Source: CAVVEQ01 sp963806635
GTDB lineage: Bacteria > Chloroflexota > Anaerolineae > Anaerolineales > Anaerolineaceae
DNA: 64,000 nt
Direction of reading: 5' to 3'
Assembly (NCBI GenBank): GCA_963806635.1
Contig: CAWDZA010000023.1
Coordinates: forward strand, 186,001 to 250,000
In this document: one piece after another, positions 1 to 8,574 of the stretch
How the letters are laid out: each line of letters starts with the position of its first letter
Position numbering within the stretch: position 1 is the first letter of the stretch
Program-made: the position numbers and the translations under genes
Notes under the pieces: model-generated
Seen by the model: only the letters and a program-made list of their open reading frames with translations
Database searches by the model: none
What the model was told of the DNA's origin: nothing

Positions 1-141
1 GCGCTCGGTGCGGATCACCTTGAGCGCCACCGCCCGCTCCAGCCGCGTATCGAAGGCTTTGTAGACGATCGCCATGCCGCCCTCGCCAAGCTGCTCGACG
101 ATGTGGTAGCGCCCCAGGGTTTGACCGACCAGATTTGGCAT
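1..141 (-). CDS. Serine/threonine protein kinase, N-terminal fragment (runs off the window)
   Basis: The first 47 residues of a Hanks-type protein kinase are visible and the gene continues past position 1. The glycine-rich ATP loop GEGGMAIVYKA lies at residues 19-29 and is followed by VALKVI, whose Lys41 is the expected ATP-contacting lysine. The start ATG at 141 fits the usual short MPNLVGQTLGRY leader of bacterial PknB-like kinases. Catalytic loop, transmembrane and sensor parts lie outside the window, so the signal sensed is unknown. An FHA protein at 34127-34684 is a possible phosphopeptide reader in the same genome, but nothing here links the two. Confidence 0.9.
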   Translation of the reverse strand, partial: MPNLVGQTLGRYHIVEQLGEGGMAIVYKAFDTRLERAVALKVIRTER

Positions 142-230
142 ATAGCTGTCCTTACTTTTTCTGTGCAGGGAAATTATAGTGGAAGAGGCCGCTGACTGTG
201 CTTAACAAAACGGTTAAGTTAACAGTAAAA

Positions 231-269
231 ATATACAGGCGCGTGACTGCCAGTCACACGCCTGTATAT
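231..269 (-). terminator. Rho-independent terminator ending the minus-strand run
   Basis: A long stem (11 bp, one C/A mismatch, then 6 bp) closes on a 3-nt loop and, read on the minus strand, is followed by TTTTT. It sits just downstream of the stop at 292, so it probably ends transcription of the 292-6090 gene set. Confidence 0.8.
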
Positions 270-291
270 TAAGGGAGGAGAAAGAAACAAC

Positions 292-654
292 TCAAGTTCG
301 GGGAAGCATTGCAGCACGCCGCTGAAAGACCAATCCCCAAATCCATCTGATCAGCACAACCGCCAGCGTGATCCCTGCAATGACAGCCAGGTTCTGTGCG
401 AGGCTTCCACCTCCTCCCGCACCCACACCCCGGCCATGTAAACCGCGCCCGGTGCCATCCCGCAAGCCACCCCCGGGGGGTATGGCTCCCTCGGGATGCC
501 CGGTTGAACCACCCGTGGAGAGTGTATCCCCGTGTGCAGGGGATTGAGACTGCGGGTTTTGACCGCTCCACCAGAGCATCCCCAGGGTTACAAACCCGGC
601 AGCCAGCAGGATGACAAGCACCCGTCCCGCGATCACGAATACACGCTGCATCAT
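292..654 (-). CDS. Small two-helix membrane protein, Gly-rich loop
   Basis: A 120-residue protein not assigned to a family. A hydrophobic helix at about residues 5-28 and a second at about 87-110 flank a Gly/Ser/Pro-rich segment, so the middle probably faces outward. The C-terminus is short and basic (QRRAAMLPRT). Its start overlaps the stop of the upstream DUF4405-like gene by 4 bp, which indicates translational coupling. Position at the end of the MacAB/lipoprotein run suggests an envelope role; no catalytic motif is visible. Confidence 0.6.
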   Translation of the reverse strand: MMQRVFVIAGRVLVILLAAGFVTLGMLWWSGQNPQSQSPAHGDTLSTGGSTGHPEGAIPPGGGLRDGTGRGLHGRGVGAGGGGSLAQNLAVIAGITLAVVLIRWIWGLVFQRRAAMLPRT

Positions 655-1166
655 GACTGGCCTCTGATCTTATCCTTCGGCACGGTCACGAGCGCCGGCC
701 GAATACCTGCAGCTTCAGCTTTACGAAACAAACGCCTGAAGAAGGTTTTAACCATCCCAGTCACCCAATCCCAGTTCAATGCGAAGTGCACCCCGAGCAG
801 GATTACCGATGCCTGGGCGGTAAGGCTGTGCAATGAATTCCAGGTTCTATCCGGCGCAGCCTGGATCCCAAGGAAAGGCAGGACACTGCGAGAGATCATC
901 AACCCGGTTACCATCACTCCGGTAAACGCGGCGAAAAGCAGCAGATCTACAATGAATTTCAACCGTGAAACATGCCAAAGCTTACGGAAGTATTTCGACA
1001 CAATATTCGTAATCCATCTCCAATGCAGGAGCAAATGCACGATGATCGTCGCAGCCAGCGCCACGCTCAACCATTCATGCCAGTTGATGCCGGTCAGACG
1101 CGGCTCCTCCGCCGCCAGGAAGGCGGCAAAGATCCCGGCATCGATAATAAAATTTACTTTATTCAT
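651..1166 (-). CDS. DUF4405-like integral membrane protein (possible haem b)
   Basis: 171 residues with about four transmembrane helices. Paired histidines within helices (HEWLSV, IIVHLLLHW, NSLHSL, LLGVHFALNW) resemble the DUF4405/cytochrome-b561-like arrangement that could ligate haem b. The C-terminal tail is basic and cytoplasmic. It is followed with a 4-bp overlap by the small membrane protein at 292-654 and lies downstream of the two lipoproteins and the MacAB-like transporter on the same strand. A redox or sensor role is inferred from the histidine pattern only. Confidence 0.6.
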   Translation of the reverse strand: MNKVNFIIDAGIFAAFLAAEEPRLTGINWHEWLSVALAATIIVHLLLHWRWITNIVSKYFRKLWHVSRLKFIVDLLLFAAFTGVMVTGLMISRSVLPFLGIQAAPDRTWNSLHSLTAQASVILLGVHFALNWDWVTGMVKTFFRRLFRKAEAAGIRPALVTVPKDKIRGQS

Positions 1167-1230
1167 TCGTTTTCCCTTTCAACCATTATTTTTCTTCAAT
1201 CGGATCATCAAGTTTGAGCGAGGTTCAAAA

Positions 1231-1878
1231 TTAACCCTGGGTAGTGGCGGCTTTTTCCTTCAGCATCGAAATCAATGGTTCGAGAAATACATTGCCGCGG
1301 GTCGGCAACGCAGCGGAAGAACTGGCGGTCGTCGCAGCGTTGCTGGTACCATTCGCCTGGGGTGAAAACCCGTTTGCATCCATCCCCGCCGGCATCCCGG
1401 CTGCATCCGGCGGAGCACCCATGCCATCCGCTGGAGCACCAGCCTGTCCTCCCGGTAGGGCGGAAATGCCAGCGGTATCCACAGACGCGACCTCCAGCCC
1501 CACTCCCAGGGAGGATTTCATTTCGGTGATCTCAGCCTCCGTAAAATCCATTGCGTCAATCGCCTTGATCTGCTCGGGGGTCATCGCCTCGCGGATCTGG
1601 GCGTAGAGCGCGTCCATCTCCACTGTGGAGATTGTTTGGCTGGTTCTCAGGGTGTTAACCGCCTTCCACAGGGGCAGCAGTTCCGCCGCTTGTTCGGCAT
1701 CCACCGCCTGGGCAGTATCCTCCAGCTTGAGCGTTCCCAGCGCCAGGGATTCAGCATCGGATAATTGCTTCGATGCAATGCCTCCAGCCGATGTGCTGGC
1801 TTCAACACCTGCTCCGCACCCAGCCAGGGTCAGCCCGATCACCAGAACCGCGACAATTGGAATCCATTTCAGTTTCAT
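1231..1878 (-). CDS. Lipoprotein, paralogue of the 1912-2625 product
   Basis: A secreted lipoprotein of about 215 residues: signal peptide MKLKWIPIVAVLVIGLTLAG with the lipobox cysteine right after it. The start at 1878 is preferred over the upstream ATG at 1902 because AAAGGA lies about 8 bases before it. The central part (GTLKLEDTAQAVDAEQAAEL, then MTPEQIKAID) is shared with the neighbouring lipoprotein, and the C-terminal third is rich in Gly, Met, Ala and Pro. It lies downstream of a MacAB-like efflux operon, so a periplasm-facing accessory or stress role is inferred. Function is not known. Confidence 0.75.
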   Translation of the reverse strand: MKLKWIPIVAVLVIGLTLAGCGAGVEASTSAGGIASKQLSDAESLALGTLKLEDTAQAVDAEQAAELLPLWKAVNTLRTSQTISTVEMDALYAQIREAMTPEQIKAIDAMDFTEAEITEMKSSLGVGLEVASVDTAGISALPGGQAGAPADGMGAPPDAAGMPAGMDANGFSPQANGTSNAATTASSSAALPTRGNVFLEPLISMLKEKAATTQG

Positions 1879-1911
1879 TCTTGCGTCCTTTCGCATACCC
1901 AATCCTTCGAA

Positions 1912-2625
1912 TTACTGTCCCGCCCGCCCTTTGAGGAGCTGGATAAGCGGTTCAATAAACATCATGCCCATCCCGCCACGGCGGCCGGGATTTTGCACGG
2001 CTCCCGGGGTGGATTGCGCGTTGCTGCCCCCCTGCTGGCGGTCGAACCCGCCCTGCGGGAAACCGCCTTCAGGCGGAGGACCTCCACCCCCAGGCATCAT
2101 CCCCGGTCCGCCCTGGAACCCCCCCTCCGGACGTTGGCTTGTGCCGGATCCGGATGATCCCTGGTTGGCGCCGCCCATCTGACCGGGACCAAAATTGACG
2201 CCCAGGTCCGCCATCATTTGCTGGATATCTTCGCTGGTAAGAGACATGCCCTCGATCTCCTTTACCTGTTCCGGGGTCATCGCGCCTTCAATTTGGCTGT
2301 AGAGCGCGTCCATTTCCTTAGTTGAGATCGTTTGGCTGGTTCTCAGGGTGTTAACCGCCTTCCACAGGGGCAGCAGCTCGGCAGCTTCCTTAGCGTCCAC
2401 CGCCAGGTCGGTTCCCTCCAACTTGAGGGTGCCAATGGCCAGCTTCTCGGGCAGGGTCATCTTGGAAAAATCCAGGTTGCGCCCATTTTGCCCGCTCCCC
2501 GCCGCGGGCATGGATGCTGCCGAAGCGGAACCGCTGCTGGCGGAGCTCTGCGCGGTGCCGCCGCACGCTGCCAACATCGATGCCAGGAGGATGATCCCAG
2601 CCATTGCTATGATTTTCTTTTTCAT
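1912..2625 (-). CDS. Lipoprotein, paralogue of the 1231-1878 product
   Basis: 237 residues with signal peptide MKKKIIAMAGIILLASMLAA and lipobox Cys21. A conserved core of about 75 residues ends in MTPEQVKEIEGMSLTSEDIQ, followed by a Gly/Pro/Gln-rich tail and a short hydrophobic C-terminus (FIEPLIQLLKGRAGQ) that also closes the paralogue. The gene lies 26 bp downstream of the permease gene and is probably co-transcribed with it. The MTPEQ block loosely recalls Spy/CpxP-type small envelope proteins, but the similarity is too weak to claim. Confidence 0.75.
   Translation of the reverse strand: MKKKIIAMAGIILLASMLAACGGTAQSSASSGSASAASMPAAGSGQNGRNLDFSKMTLPEKLAIGTLKLEGTDLAVDAKEAAELLPLWKAVNTLRTSQTISTKEMDALYSQIEGAMTPEQVKEIEGMSLTSEDIQQMMADLGVNFGPGQMGGANQGSSGSGTSQRPEGGFQGGPGMMPGGGGPPPEGGFPQGGFDRQQGGSNAQSTPGAVQNPGRRGGMGMMFIEPLIQLLKGRAGQ
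2330..2376. repeat. 47-bp block identical to 1634-1680
   Basis: The same 47 bases occur at 1634-1680 and 2330-2376, inside the two paralogous lipoprotein genes, encoding the LLPLWKAVNTLRTSQT segment. The rest of the two genes has diverged, so the block points to recent duplication followed by selection, or to gene conversion. Confidence 0.85.
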
Positions 2626-2651
2626 TTATTACCTTTCTTTTTCTAAAAATA

Positions 2652-3887
2652 TTATTCGTGCCGCAGGGCGACGATTGGATCCAATTGCGCGGCTTTTTGC
2701 GCAGGGAAGTAGCCAAAGAACATGCCGATCAATGCCGCGGAGGTGAACGAGATGATGATCGAATAGGGTGCCAGCACGGTGCGCATTCCGCTGACGGCGC
2801 CAAAGAGGATGCCGCCTGCCACACCCACCAGCACCCCTAGCAACCCGCCGATCAGGCTGAGCATGAGGGCCTCCGAGAGGAACTGCGTCTGGATATCCCT
2901 GGGCGCTGCTCCCACCGCCTGGCGCAGCCCGATCTCACGGGTGCGCTCAGTGACACTGACCAGCATGATGTTCATGATGCCGATGCCGCCCACCACCAGC
3001 GAGACGCCCGCCACCCAGGCCAGCAGGGTGCGGAACGAGGCGGTGGTGGATTCCTGGGTCGAGATGATATCCGCCTGAGTGCGGGTGCTGAAATCCAGCG
3101 AATTCAGCGAGACCCCATGCCGGTTAGCCAGCAGCAGGGTGATCTGGTTGACCACATCATCCATGTTGTAGTTTTGATCCACCGAGACGATGATCTGGCG
3201 GACGCGGTCACCCATGAAGCGCGCGAACATGAAGGGGGTGAACTTTTTGAAAACCAGGTTGATGGAGGTGTAGATCTGCTCGTCGAAGTTCGTTCCACCC
3301 GACAGCCCCTTGGGCGCCAGCACCCCCACCACAGTAAGCTTGGTGTTATCCACGGTGATTTTCTGCCCCACGGGGTCCGCTGAGCCAAAGAGTTCCGATG
3401 CCACATCCGACCCCAGCACCACCACCTTGGAGGCTCGGTCAAATTCAGTTTCGTTGAAGAATCTCCCGCTCCCGATGGTCAGATCGCGCACCTCGGGGTA
3501 ATCTGTTGTGGTGCCCACAATGGTAATGGAATCCAGGGTGGTGTCCCCATATTTGACGGTTTCAGATGCCTGCTGGTCGACGGTGATGCCTTCCACGCCC
3601 TTCACCTTTTCCTTGATTGCGGTTACATCATCGAAGACCAACCCGGACTGGCTGTTCTGGCTTATCGCACCGGGTCCACCACGCTCCATACTACTCATGA
3701 TGAACACGAGGTTTGAGCCCAGCCCGTTGATGGATTCGGCGATGGTCGCTTCCGTTCCGGCGCTGATGGCCATCATGATGATCACCGCCGCGACGCCAAT
3801 GATGATGCCCAGCATGGTAAGCACCGAACGGAGCTTGTTGGAAAGCAGGCTTTTCCAGGCAACTTTGATCACTTCACGCGAATTCAT
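2652..3887 (-). CDS. MacB-type ABC transporter permease (FtsX family)
   Basis: 411 residues. The N-terminal helix (about 18-42) comes just after SLLSNKLRSVLTMLGIIIGV, the typical start of MacB-like permeases. A large extracellular MacB_PCD domain (about 45-270) is followed by three helices forming the FtsX domain, including TERTREIGLRQAVGA and the C-terminal LDPIVALRHE. It overlaps the ATPase gene by 4 bp. With the ATPase and the HlyD-like adaptor it forms a tripartite-like exporter for peptides, lipids or antibiotics. The substrate cannot be read from sequence. Confidence 0.93.
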   Translation of the reverse strand: MNSREVIKVAWKSLLSNKLRSVLTMLGIIIGVAAVIIMMAISAGTEATIAESINGLGSNLVFIMSSMERGGPGAISQNSQSGLVFDDVTAIKEKVKGVEGITVDQQASETVKYGDTTLDSITIVGTTTDYPEVRDLTIGSGRFFNETEFDRASKVVVLGSDVASELFGSADPVGQKITVDNTKLTVVGVLAPKGLSGGTNFDEQIYTSINLVFKKFTPFMFARFMGDRVRQIIVSVDQNYNMDDVVNQITLLLANRHGVSLNSLDFSTRTQADIISTQESTTASFRTLLAWVAGVSLVVGGIGIMNIMLVSVTERTREIGLRQAVGAAPRDIQTQFLSEALMLSLIGGLLGVLVGVAGGILFGAVSGMRTVLAPYSIIISFTSAALIGMFFGYFPAQKAAQLDPIVALRHE

Positions 3888-4675
3888 TTCGTTTTCTCCT
3901 TGCCCGGTTTTCCTGCGATGGGTTTCTTACCGTTTCCATTTCCATTTGCACTACCATTTCCCACCTGGTCGTGGTTGATTGCATCCGAAGCCAACTTACC
4001 ATCTTTGATGTGCAGAATGCGGGTGGTATGCAGCGCCACATCAGGCTCATGCGTCACCATCACGATGGTACGTCCTCGTTCTTCGTGCAGGCTGTGCAGC
4101 AGCGCCAGGATCTCCTCGCTGGAATGCGAATCCAAATTGCCGGTGGGTTCATCCGCCAGGATGAGGATCGGGTCGTTGATCAGCGCCCGCGCGATTGCCA
4201 CTCTTTGCTGCTGCCCGCCGGAAAGCTGACTTGGATAGTGATGGGTTCTTTCCGCCAGACCTACGGCATGCAGTGCATTTGCTGCCATCTTGCGCTGCTC
4301 GGCGTCGGTCAGCTTGTCTTCATTCCGGTACATCATAGGCAGCATGGTGTTTTCCAGCGCGGTCAAACGCGGCAGCAGGTTGTAGGATTGAAAAATGAAG
4401 CCCAATTGTTTGCTGCGGATTCGCGCCAGCTCGCGCCGGTCATAATTGCTCACATCTTCCCCCGCCAGGATGTATTTCCCCTCGCTGGGGTGATCCAGGC
4501 AGGCCAGAAGGTTAAGCAGGGTGCTTTTACCCGATCCGCTGGGTCCCATGATGGCGATGAACTCGCCTTCAGTGATGCGGATATCGATGCCATCCAGCGC
4601 GGCAACCTGGTTATCGCCTTCGCCGTAGATCTTCTTCAGGTCAATGGTTTCAATAATTACAGAGGGCTGCTTCAT
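3884..4675 (-). CDS. MacB-type ABC transporter ATP-binding protein (LolD/FtsE family)
   Basis: 263 residues. Walker A GPSGSGKST, Q-loop FQSYNLLPRLTA, signature LSGGQQQRVAIARAL, Walker B LILADEPTGNLDS and H-loop MVTHEPD are all intact. A short Asn/Gly/Lys-rich C-terminal extension is unusual for the family, which generally ends soon after the H-loop. The start overlaps the adaptor stop (TAATG) and the stop overlaps the permease start, so adaptor, ATPase and permease are translationally coupled. Confidence 0.95.
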   Translation of the reverse strand: MKQPSVIIETIDLKKIYGEGDNQVAALDGIDIRITEGEFIAIMGPSGSGKSTLLNLLACLDHPSEGKYILAGEDVSNYDRRELARIRSKQLGFIFQSYNLLPRLTALENTMLPMMYRNEDKLTDAEQRKMAANALHAVGLAERTHHYPSQLSGGQQQRVAIARALINDPILILADEPTGNLDSHSSEEILALLHSLHEERGRTIVMVTHEPDVALHTTRILHIKDGKLASDAINHDQVGNGSANGNGNGKKPIAGKPGKEKTK

Positions 4676-6090
4676 TATTGTGTCTCCATAACTCCGGTGG
4701 AAACCGTCTGCCCGGCGGTGAGCCCCGATTTGATCTCGGCGTAGGTACCGTCGTTGAGACCTACTTCGACCACGGTCAGTTTCAGCGTACCATCATCCCC
4801 AACAACGAACACAGCATATTGCCCGTCCCCGATATCGTGCAGGGCTTCCACGGGGATCAGCACCACGTTATCGGCTTCCGCGTTGATAACCTCCACCGAG
4901 GCGGTCATCCCTTCCACGAATTTCTGGGCGGGGCTGGCATCCATGTTTTCCAGCCGGGCGACCCCGGTGAGCACCGAATAGCCCTGTGAGCTGGTAAGGG
5001 AGGGGCTCACGCTGGTAACCGTCGCATCGTAGGTGGTATCGGGAACCGCGTCAAAAACCACCTGGGCGGTATCGCCCACGGCCACCTTGTCGAGATCGGT
5101 CTCGTCGTAGGAGAAATTGATGTCCGGGTGATTCAGGTCCGCGATCACAATGAACGCATCCGTTGTGACTGTATCGCCTTCCTTGCCGGCGATGGAGATG
5201 ATGGTGCCGTCGAAGGGGGCTTTTAATGCAGCGTTCGCCAGGTCCTCAATCGCCTTATCCAGCGCGACCTGGGCCTGGGCGAGGTTGCTTTCCGCAGTGC
5301 CATAATCGGCCGGGTTGATCCCGTCGTGATCTTGCAGGAACTTCAGGTCGGATTCAGCCTTGGTGACCGCCGCCTGGGCGATGGCCAGGTTCTGATCGTT
5401 CTTCTGCACTTCCAGGGTGGTCGGTTTGGATTCCAGGTAATCCAGGGTGTATTTGGCCTGGTTGTAGGTTGTCTGGGCTGAGGAAAGGCGGCTCTGGGCT
5501 TCCACGCGGTCAGGATCGGTCAAAGCTTTGGATTTAAATCGGTCGAAATATTCCTGCGCGCGGTCAAGGTTCAGCTTGGCCATCGCCAGGGTTGAATCGG
5601 CAGAATCGATCATGGTATCCGAGCCGCGATGGCTGACCCATGTGAGCACCTTATTCTTGGCGTCGTTGAGAGCGATCTGGGCGGTCACCAGCGCCAGGTT
5701 GGCTTCCGCCAGGTTGCCATCCTTGCTGGCTGCCAGGTCATCCTTGGCTTTCTGAGCAGCCGCCAGGTTACCTTGCGCTTCTGCCACCGCGGCCACCAGC
5801 GTGCGGGTATCCTCCAGATCTGCAAGCGCCTGCCCCTGGGTCACCTGCTCGCCCTCGGTGACATAAAGTTTTTTCACCACCCCGGCGATCGGAAATGCCA
5901 GGGAGGTGGAGTTGCCGCCTACCAGCGACCCGGATCCGCTGGCTGAAATGGTCAGGGTTCCCCGCCTGGCAGTGGCGGTCTGGTAATTATCGGTGCTGGA
6001 CGTGGTCGATGTGGTTTGTGTCCCCCGGTAGATCGCGTAGCCGGACCCCGCCAGGATGAGCACCAGCACAACCGCCCCGGTGATGATCAA
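4675..6090 (-). CDS. HlyD/MacA-family membrane-fusion adaptor, N-terminus uncertain
   Basis: About 471 residues: an N-terminal membrane helix, a lipoyl/barrel part (IAGVVKKLYVTEGEQVTQGQ), a long alpha-helical hairpin with repeated LAQAQxALDKA-type heptads, then the second lipoyl half (LKAPFDGTIISIAGKEGDTV) and beta-barrel domains. The only in-frame start is TTG at 6090. Upstream reading continues open and plausibly coding (WSKEFKNVASSSIKKVKAV) to a stop near 6204, and a strong GAGGAG at 6187-6192 precedes an ATG at 6178 that is out of frame. A single-base error or mutation near 6176 could have detached the true start. Confidence 0.88.
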   Translation of the reverse strand: MIITGAVVLVLILAGSGYAIYRGTQTTSTTSSTDNYQTATARRGTLTISASGSGSLVGGNSTSLAFPIAGVVKKLYVTEGEQVTQGQALADLEDTRTLVAAVAEAQGNLAAAQKAKDDLAASKDGNLAEANLALVTAQIALNDAKNKVLTWVSHRGSDTMIDSADSTLAMAKLNLDRAQEYFDRFKSKALTDPDRVEAQSRLSSAQTTYNQAKYTLDYLESKPTTLEVQKNDQNLAIAQAAVTKAESDLKFLQDHDGINPADYGTAESNLAQAQVALDKAIEDLANAALKAPFDGTIISIAGKEGDTVTTDAFIVIADLNHPDINFSYDETDLDKVAVGDTAQVVFDAVPDTTYDATVTSVSPSLTSSQGYSVLTGVARLENMDASPAQKFVEGMTASVEVINAEADNVVLIPVEALHDIGDGQYAVFVVGDDGTLKLTVVEVGLNDGTYAEIKSGLTAGQTVSTGVMETQ

Positions 6091-6204
6091 AATCCGGCGC
6101 GTCTTCTTTTCTTTCCAGTTGACCGCCTTGACTTTCTTAATCGAACTGCTGGCAACATTCTTGAATTCTTTCGACCATCTCGTTTTCTCCTCTGTAAGAA
6201 ATTA

Positions 6205-6426
6205 TTTTCTAAATAATCCGGCTTTGATTGGAATTTTTGATTATTTACCTGGCATTAGTGTAGCGGGGAAGTATTTATTTCTGATTTAGATGGGGTGAAT
6301 AATTGAGATATTTTTCTTCACCGACCGTATCGAAAAATAAATCCCCCCTGAATAAAAACTAAATAATTCTGTGATACCCTAAAGCCAGAAATTTGGAAAA
6401 ATAGCAGCAAACCGATAGAGAAGAAA
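6205..6426. other. Divergent intergenic region between efflux operon and two-component genes
   Basis: About 220 bases of AT-rich sequence that must hold the promoters of the minus-strand adaptor operon and the plus-strand regulator operon. No convincing -35/-10 pair or operator was found by eye. Confidence 0.5.
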
Positions 6427-7125
6427 ATGCCCCAAACGATTCTTGTTGTTGATGATCAATCCAGCGTGCGCCAGCTTGTGCAGGATTACCTGACCGAGCA
6501 GGGCTTCCGTGTGGTAACTGCCACCGATGGGCAGAACGCCATCTATGCCGCCCGCCACGAAAAACCCGACCTGATCCTTCTGGATATCATGATGCCCCGC
6601 ATGGACGGCTACCAGTTTCTGCGCCAGTTCCGGGAGGAAGCGCAAACCCCGGTGATCATCATCACCGCCCGGGAGGAGGAGACCGATGCCGTGCTGGGGT
6701 TGGACCTGGGCGCAGATGACTACGTGGTCAAGCCCTTCCGCATGCGCGAGCTGACCGCGCGCATCCGGGCCGTCCTGCGCCGCATGGAGGATACCCCCCA
6801 GCGCAACGAGGTGTTGAACGGGGAAGGCATCGAGCTGGATCGCCGCACCCACGAGGTGACCGTTCAAGGAACCGCGGTCACACTTACTCCTATCGAATTT
6901 GACCTGCTGGCCACCCTGATGCGTTCGCCGGGAAGGGTCTTTTCCCGCGATGAGCTGGTTGCAGAACTTTCGGACAGTGGTTTTGCCGGGCTGGAAAGCA
7001 CCCTGAACGTCCACATCCGCAACCTGCGCATGAAGATCGAGGATGACCCCGGGCATCCGCGCTATGTGGAAACAGTTTTCGGTATAGGCTACCGGTTCCA
7101 CAGGGAGCAGGGAGCCCGTGTTTAG
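6427..7125 (+). CDS. OmpR/PhoB-family response regulator
   Basis: 232 residues. The receiver domain (about 1-120) has the acidic pair D9-D10, phospho-acceptor Asp53 in LILLDIMMPRMDG, Thr in IIITAREEE and Lys in DDYVVKPF. A winged-helix Trans_reg_C domain (about 135-228) carries the TPIEFDLLATLMRSPGRVFS signature. The stop overlaps the GTG start of the histidine kinase by 8 bp. Divergent placement next to the MacAB-like operon makes that operon the likely target, as in BceRS- or CseBC-like arrangements. The target is inferred. Confidence 0.95.
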   Translation: MPQTILVVDDQSSVRQLVQDYLTEQGFRVVTATDGQNAIYAARHEKPDLILLDIMMPRMDGYQFLRQFREEAQTPVIIITAREEETDAVLGLDLGADDYVVKPFRMRELTARIRAVLRRMEDTPQRNEVLNGEGIELDRRTHEVTVQGTAVTLTPIEFDLLATLMRSPGRVFSRDELVAELSDSGFAGLESTLNVHIRNLRMKIEDDPGHPRYVETVFGIGYRFHREQGARV

Positions 7126-8518
7126 GTCCCTCACGGTTAAACTCACCTTCGCGTTCATCCTGGTGGCGTTCACCACTGCCGGGCTGGTCGGTCTGTTCAT
7201 ACGCCTCACCAGCCAGGACCGCTTTACACAATTCCTGATCGACCAGCAGCGCAGCCGGATCGAACAGGTTCTGGCGGATTATTATTCGACCAATGGCTCC
7301 TGGAGCGGGATCGCTGCTGGGTGGGATGTGATCGAAATTAGCAGCATGCCCTCCAACAACCCTCCCCCACCGGATAACAACCCCGGGGTTCATACCCCGC
7401 AGGATCAGCGCCGGTCGCTCTTTGGGCTGGCTGATCCCAGTGGTCTGGTGATCGTTTCCGTCGATCCATCCTACCCGGCCGGGACCCTCCTCACTAATCA
7501 GATGCTCGCCTCCGGGCAAACGATAAAAGTCAACGGGCAAACGGTTGGTGTTCTGCTCACCGCCCGTCAGGTCTCCCAATTTCGGCCGGCGGAATCGCGC
7601 TTCCTTCAGCGCACAAACGATGCACTGCTGTATGCCAGCCTGGCGGCACTGGGAGTGGCGTTGTTGATCGGCATCCTGTTGGCCCGTACCCTCACCAAGC
7701 CGATCAAAGCGCTCACCCGGGCTGCCGAAGGTATGGCGGCGGGTGAACTGGAGCAGGAAGTGAGGGTAAGATCGCGGGATGAGATCGGGCAGCTCGCAAC
7801 CTCCTTCAACCAAATGAGTGCCGAGGTGGTGCGGGTCAACCGACAGCGCCGGCAGCTCACCGCCGATATCGCCCACGACCTGCGCACACCGCTGACCGTG
7901 ATCGCCGGGTATATCGAATCGATGCGCGATGGCGTACTCAAGCCCACCCCGGAGCGAATGACGGTGATCTACTCCGAGATCGAGCGCCTGCAGAAGCTGG
8001 TGGATGACCTGAAGGTGCTTTCGATGGCCGATTCCGGTGAGCTCTCCCTGCACCGCCAGAACCTGGCTCCCGAGGAACTTTTGAAACGCGCGGCGGAACT
8101 GTTCTCGCACGCTGCCCGCCGGCAGAAGGTGGGGCTGGAGGTACAGACAGAGAAGGACCTGCCGCAGATCTTCGTGGATGAAGCCCGCATGATGCAGGTG
8201 CTGGGGAACATGGTGAGCAACGCCCTGCGCTATACCCCTGCCCGGGGAAAGGTCACTCTCGGCGCGCATTCAGCGGGGAGCGAGGTGATTATCACGGTAA
8301 AAGATAATGGCAGCGGCATCCCCGCGGATGAGCTGCCTTATATTTTCGATCGCTTCCACCGCGGGGATAAATCCCGTCACAGCGATAATGGCGAATCCGG
8401 ACTTGGGCTGGCCATCGTCAAAGCCCTGGTGGAATCCCACGGCGGGAGGGTGTGGGCGGAATCCAAAACGGGGGAAGGAGCCTGCATTTCGCTGGCGTTT
8501 CCAGTTGCAGAAAAATAA
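7118..8518 (+). CDS. Sensor histidine kinase (HAMP, HisKA, HATPase_c)
   Basis: 466 residues, GTG start overlapping the regulator stop. A first helix near residues 8-28, an extracytoplasmic sensor region with a Pro/Asn-rich patch (PSNNPPPPDNNP), a second helix near 170-190 and a HAMP linker come before the H-box, whose His253 sits in IAHDLRTPLT. N-box NMVSNALRYTP, G1 DNGSGIP and G2 GLGLAIVKALVE are intact. It is expected to phosphorylate Asp53 of the adjacent regulator. The stimulus is unknown; envelope stress is plausible from the neighbouring efflux genes. Confidence 0.95.
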   Translation: MFRSLTVKLTFAFILVAFTTAGLVGLFIRLTSQDRFTQFLIDQQRSRIEQVLADYYSTNGSWSGIAAGWDVIEISSMPSNNPPPPDNNPGVHTPQDQRRSLFGLADPSGLVIVSVDPSYPAGTLLTNQMLASGQTIKVNGQTVGVLLTARQVSQFRPAESRFLQRTNDALLYASLAALGVALLIGILLARTLTKPIKALTRAAEGMAAGELEQEVRVRSRDEIGQLATSFNQMSAEVVRVNRQRRQLTADIAHDLRTPLTVIAGYIESMRDGVLKPTPERMTVIYSEIERLQKLVDDLKVLSMADSGELSLHRQNLAPEELLKRAAELFSHAARRQKVGLEVQTEKDLPQIFVDEARMMQVLGNMVSNALRYTPARGKVTLGAHSAGSEVIITVKDNGSGIPADELPYIFDRFHRGDKSRHSDNGESGLGLAIVKALVESHGGRVWAESKTGEGACISLAFPVAEK

Positions 8519-8523
8519 AAACA

Positions 8524-8545
8524 TCACCCAAAATTTGTTGGGTGA
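8524..8545. terminator. 8-bp hairpin between convergent genes (weak terminator)
   Basis: TCACCCAA pairs with TTGGGTGA around a 6-nt loop between the stops of the kinase (plus) and the flavodiiron gene (minus). There is no immediate U-tract on the plus side, so termination efficiency is doubtful. Confidence 0.4.
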
Positions 8546-8574
8546 GGTTATTCCGACAGCTTTTTCTTCCTAAT

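Noticed and set aside
532..1365. A 277-codon plus-strand ORF over the DUF4405-like gene
   Set aside because: It is antisense to two genes with clear membrane-protein sequence and shows no coding character of its own.
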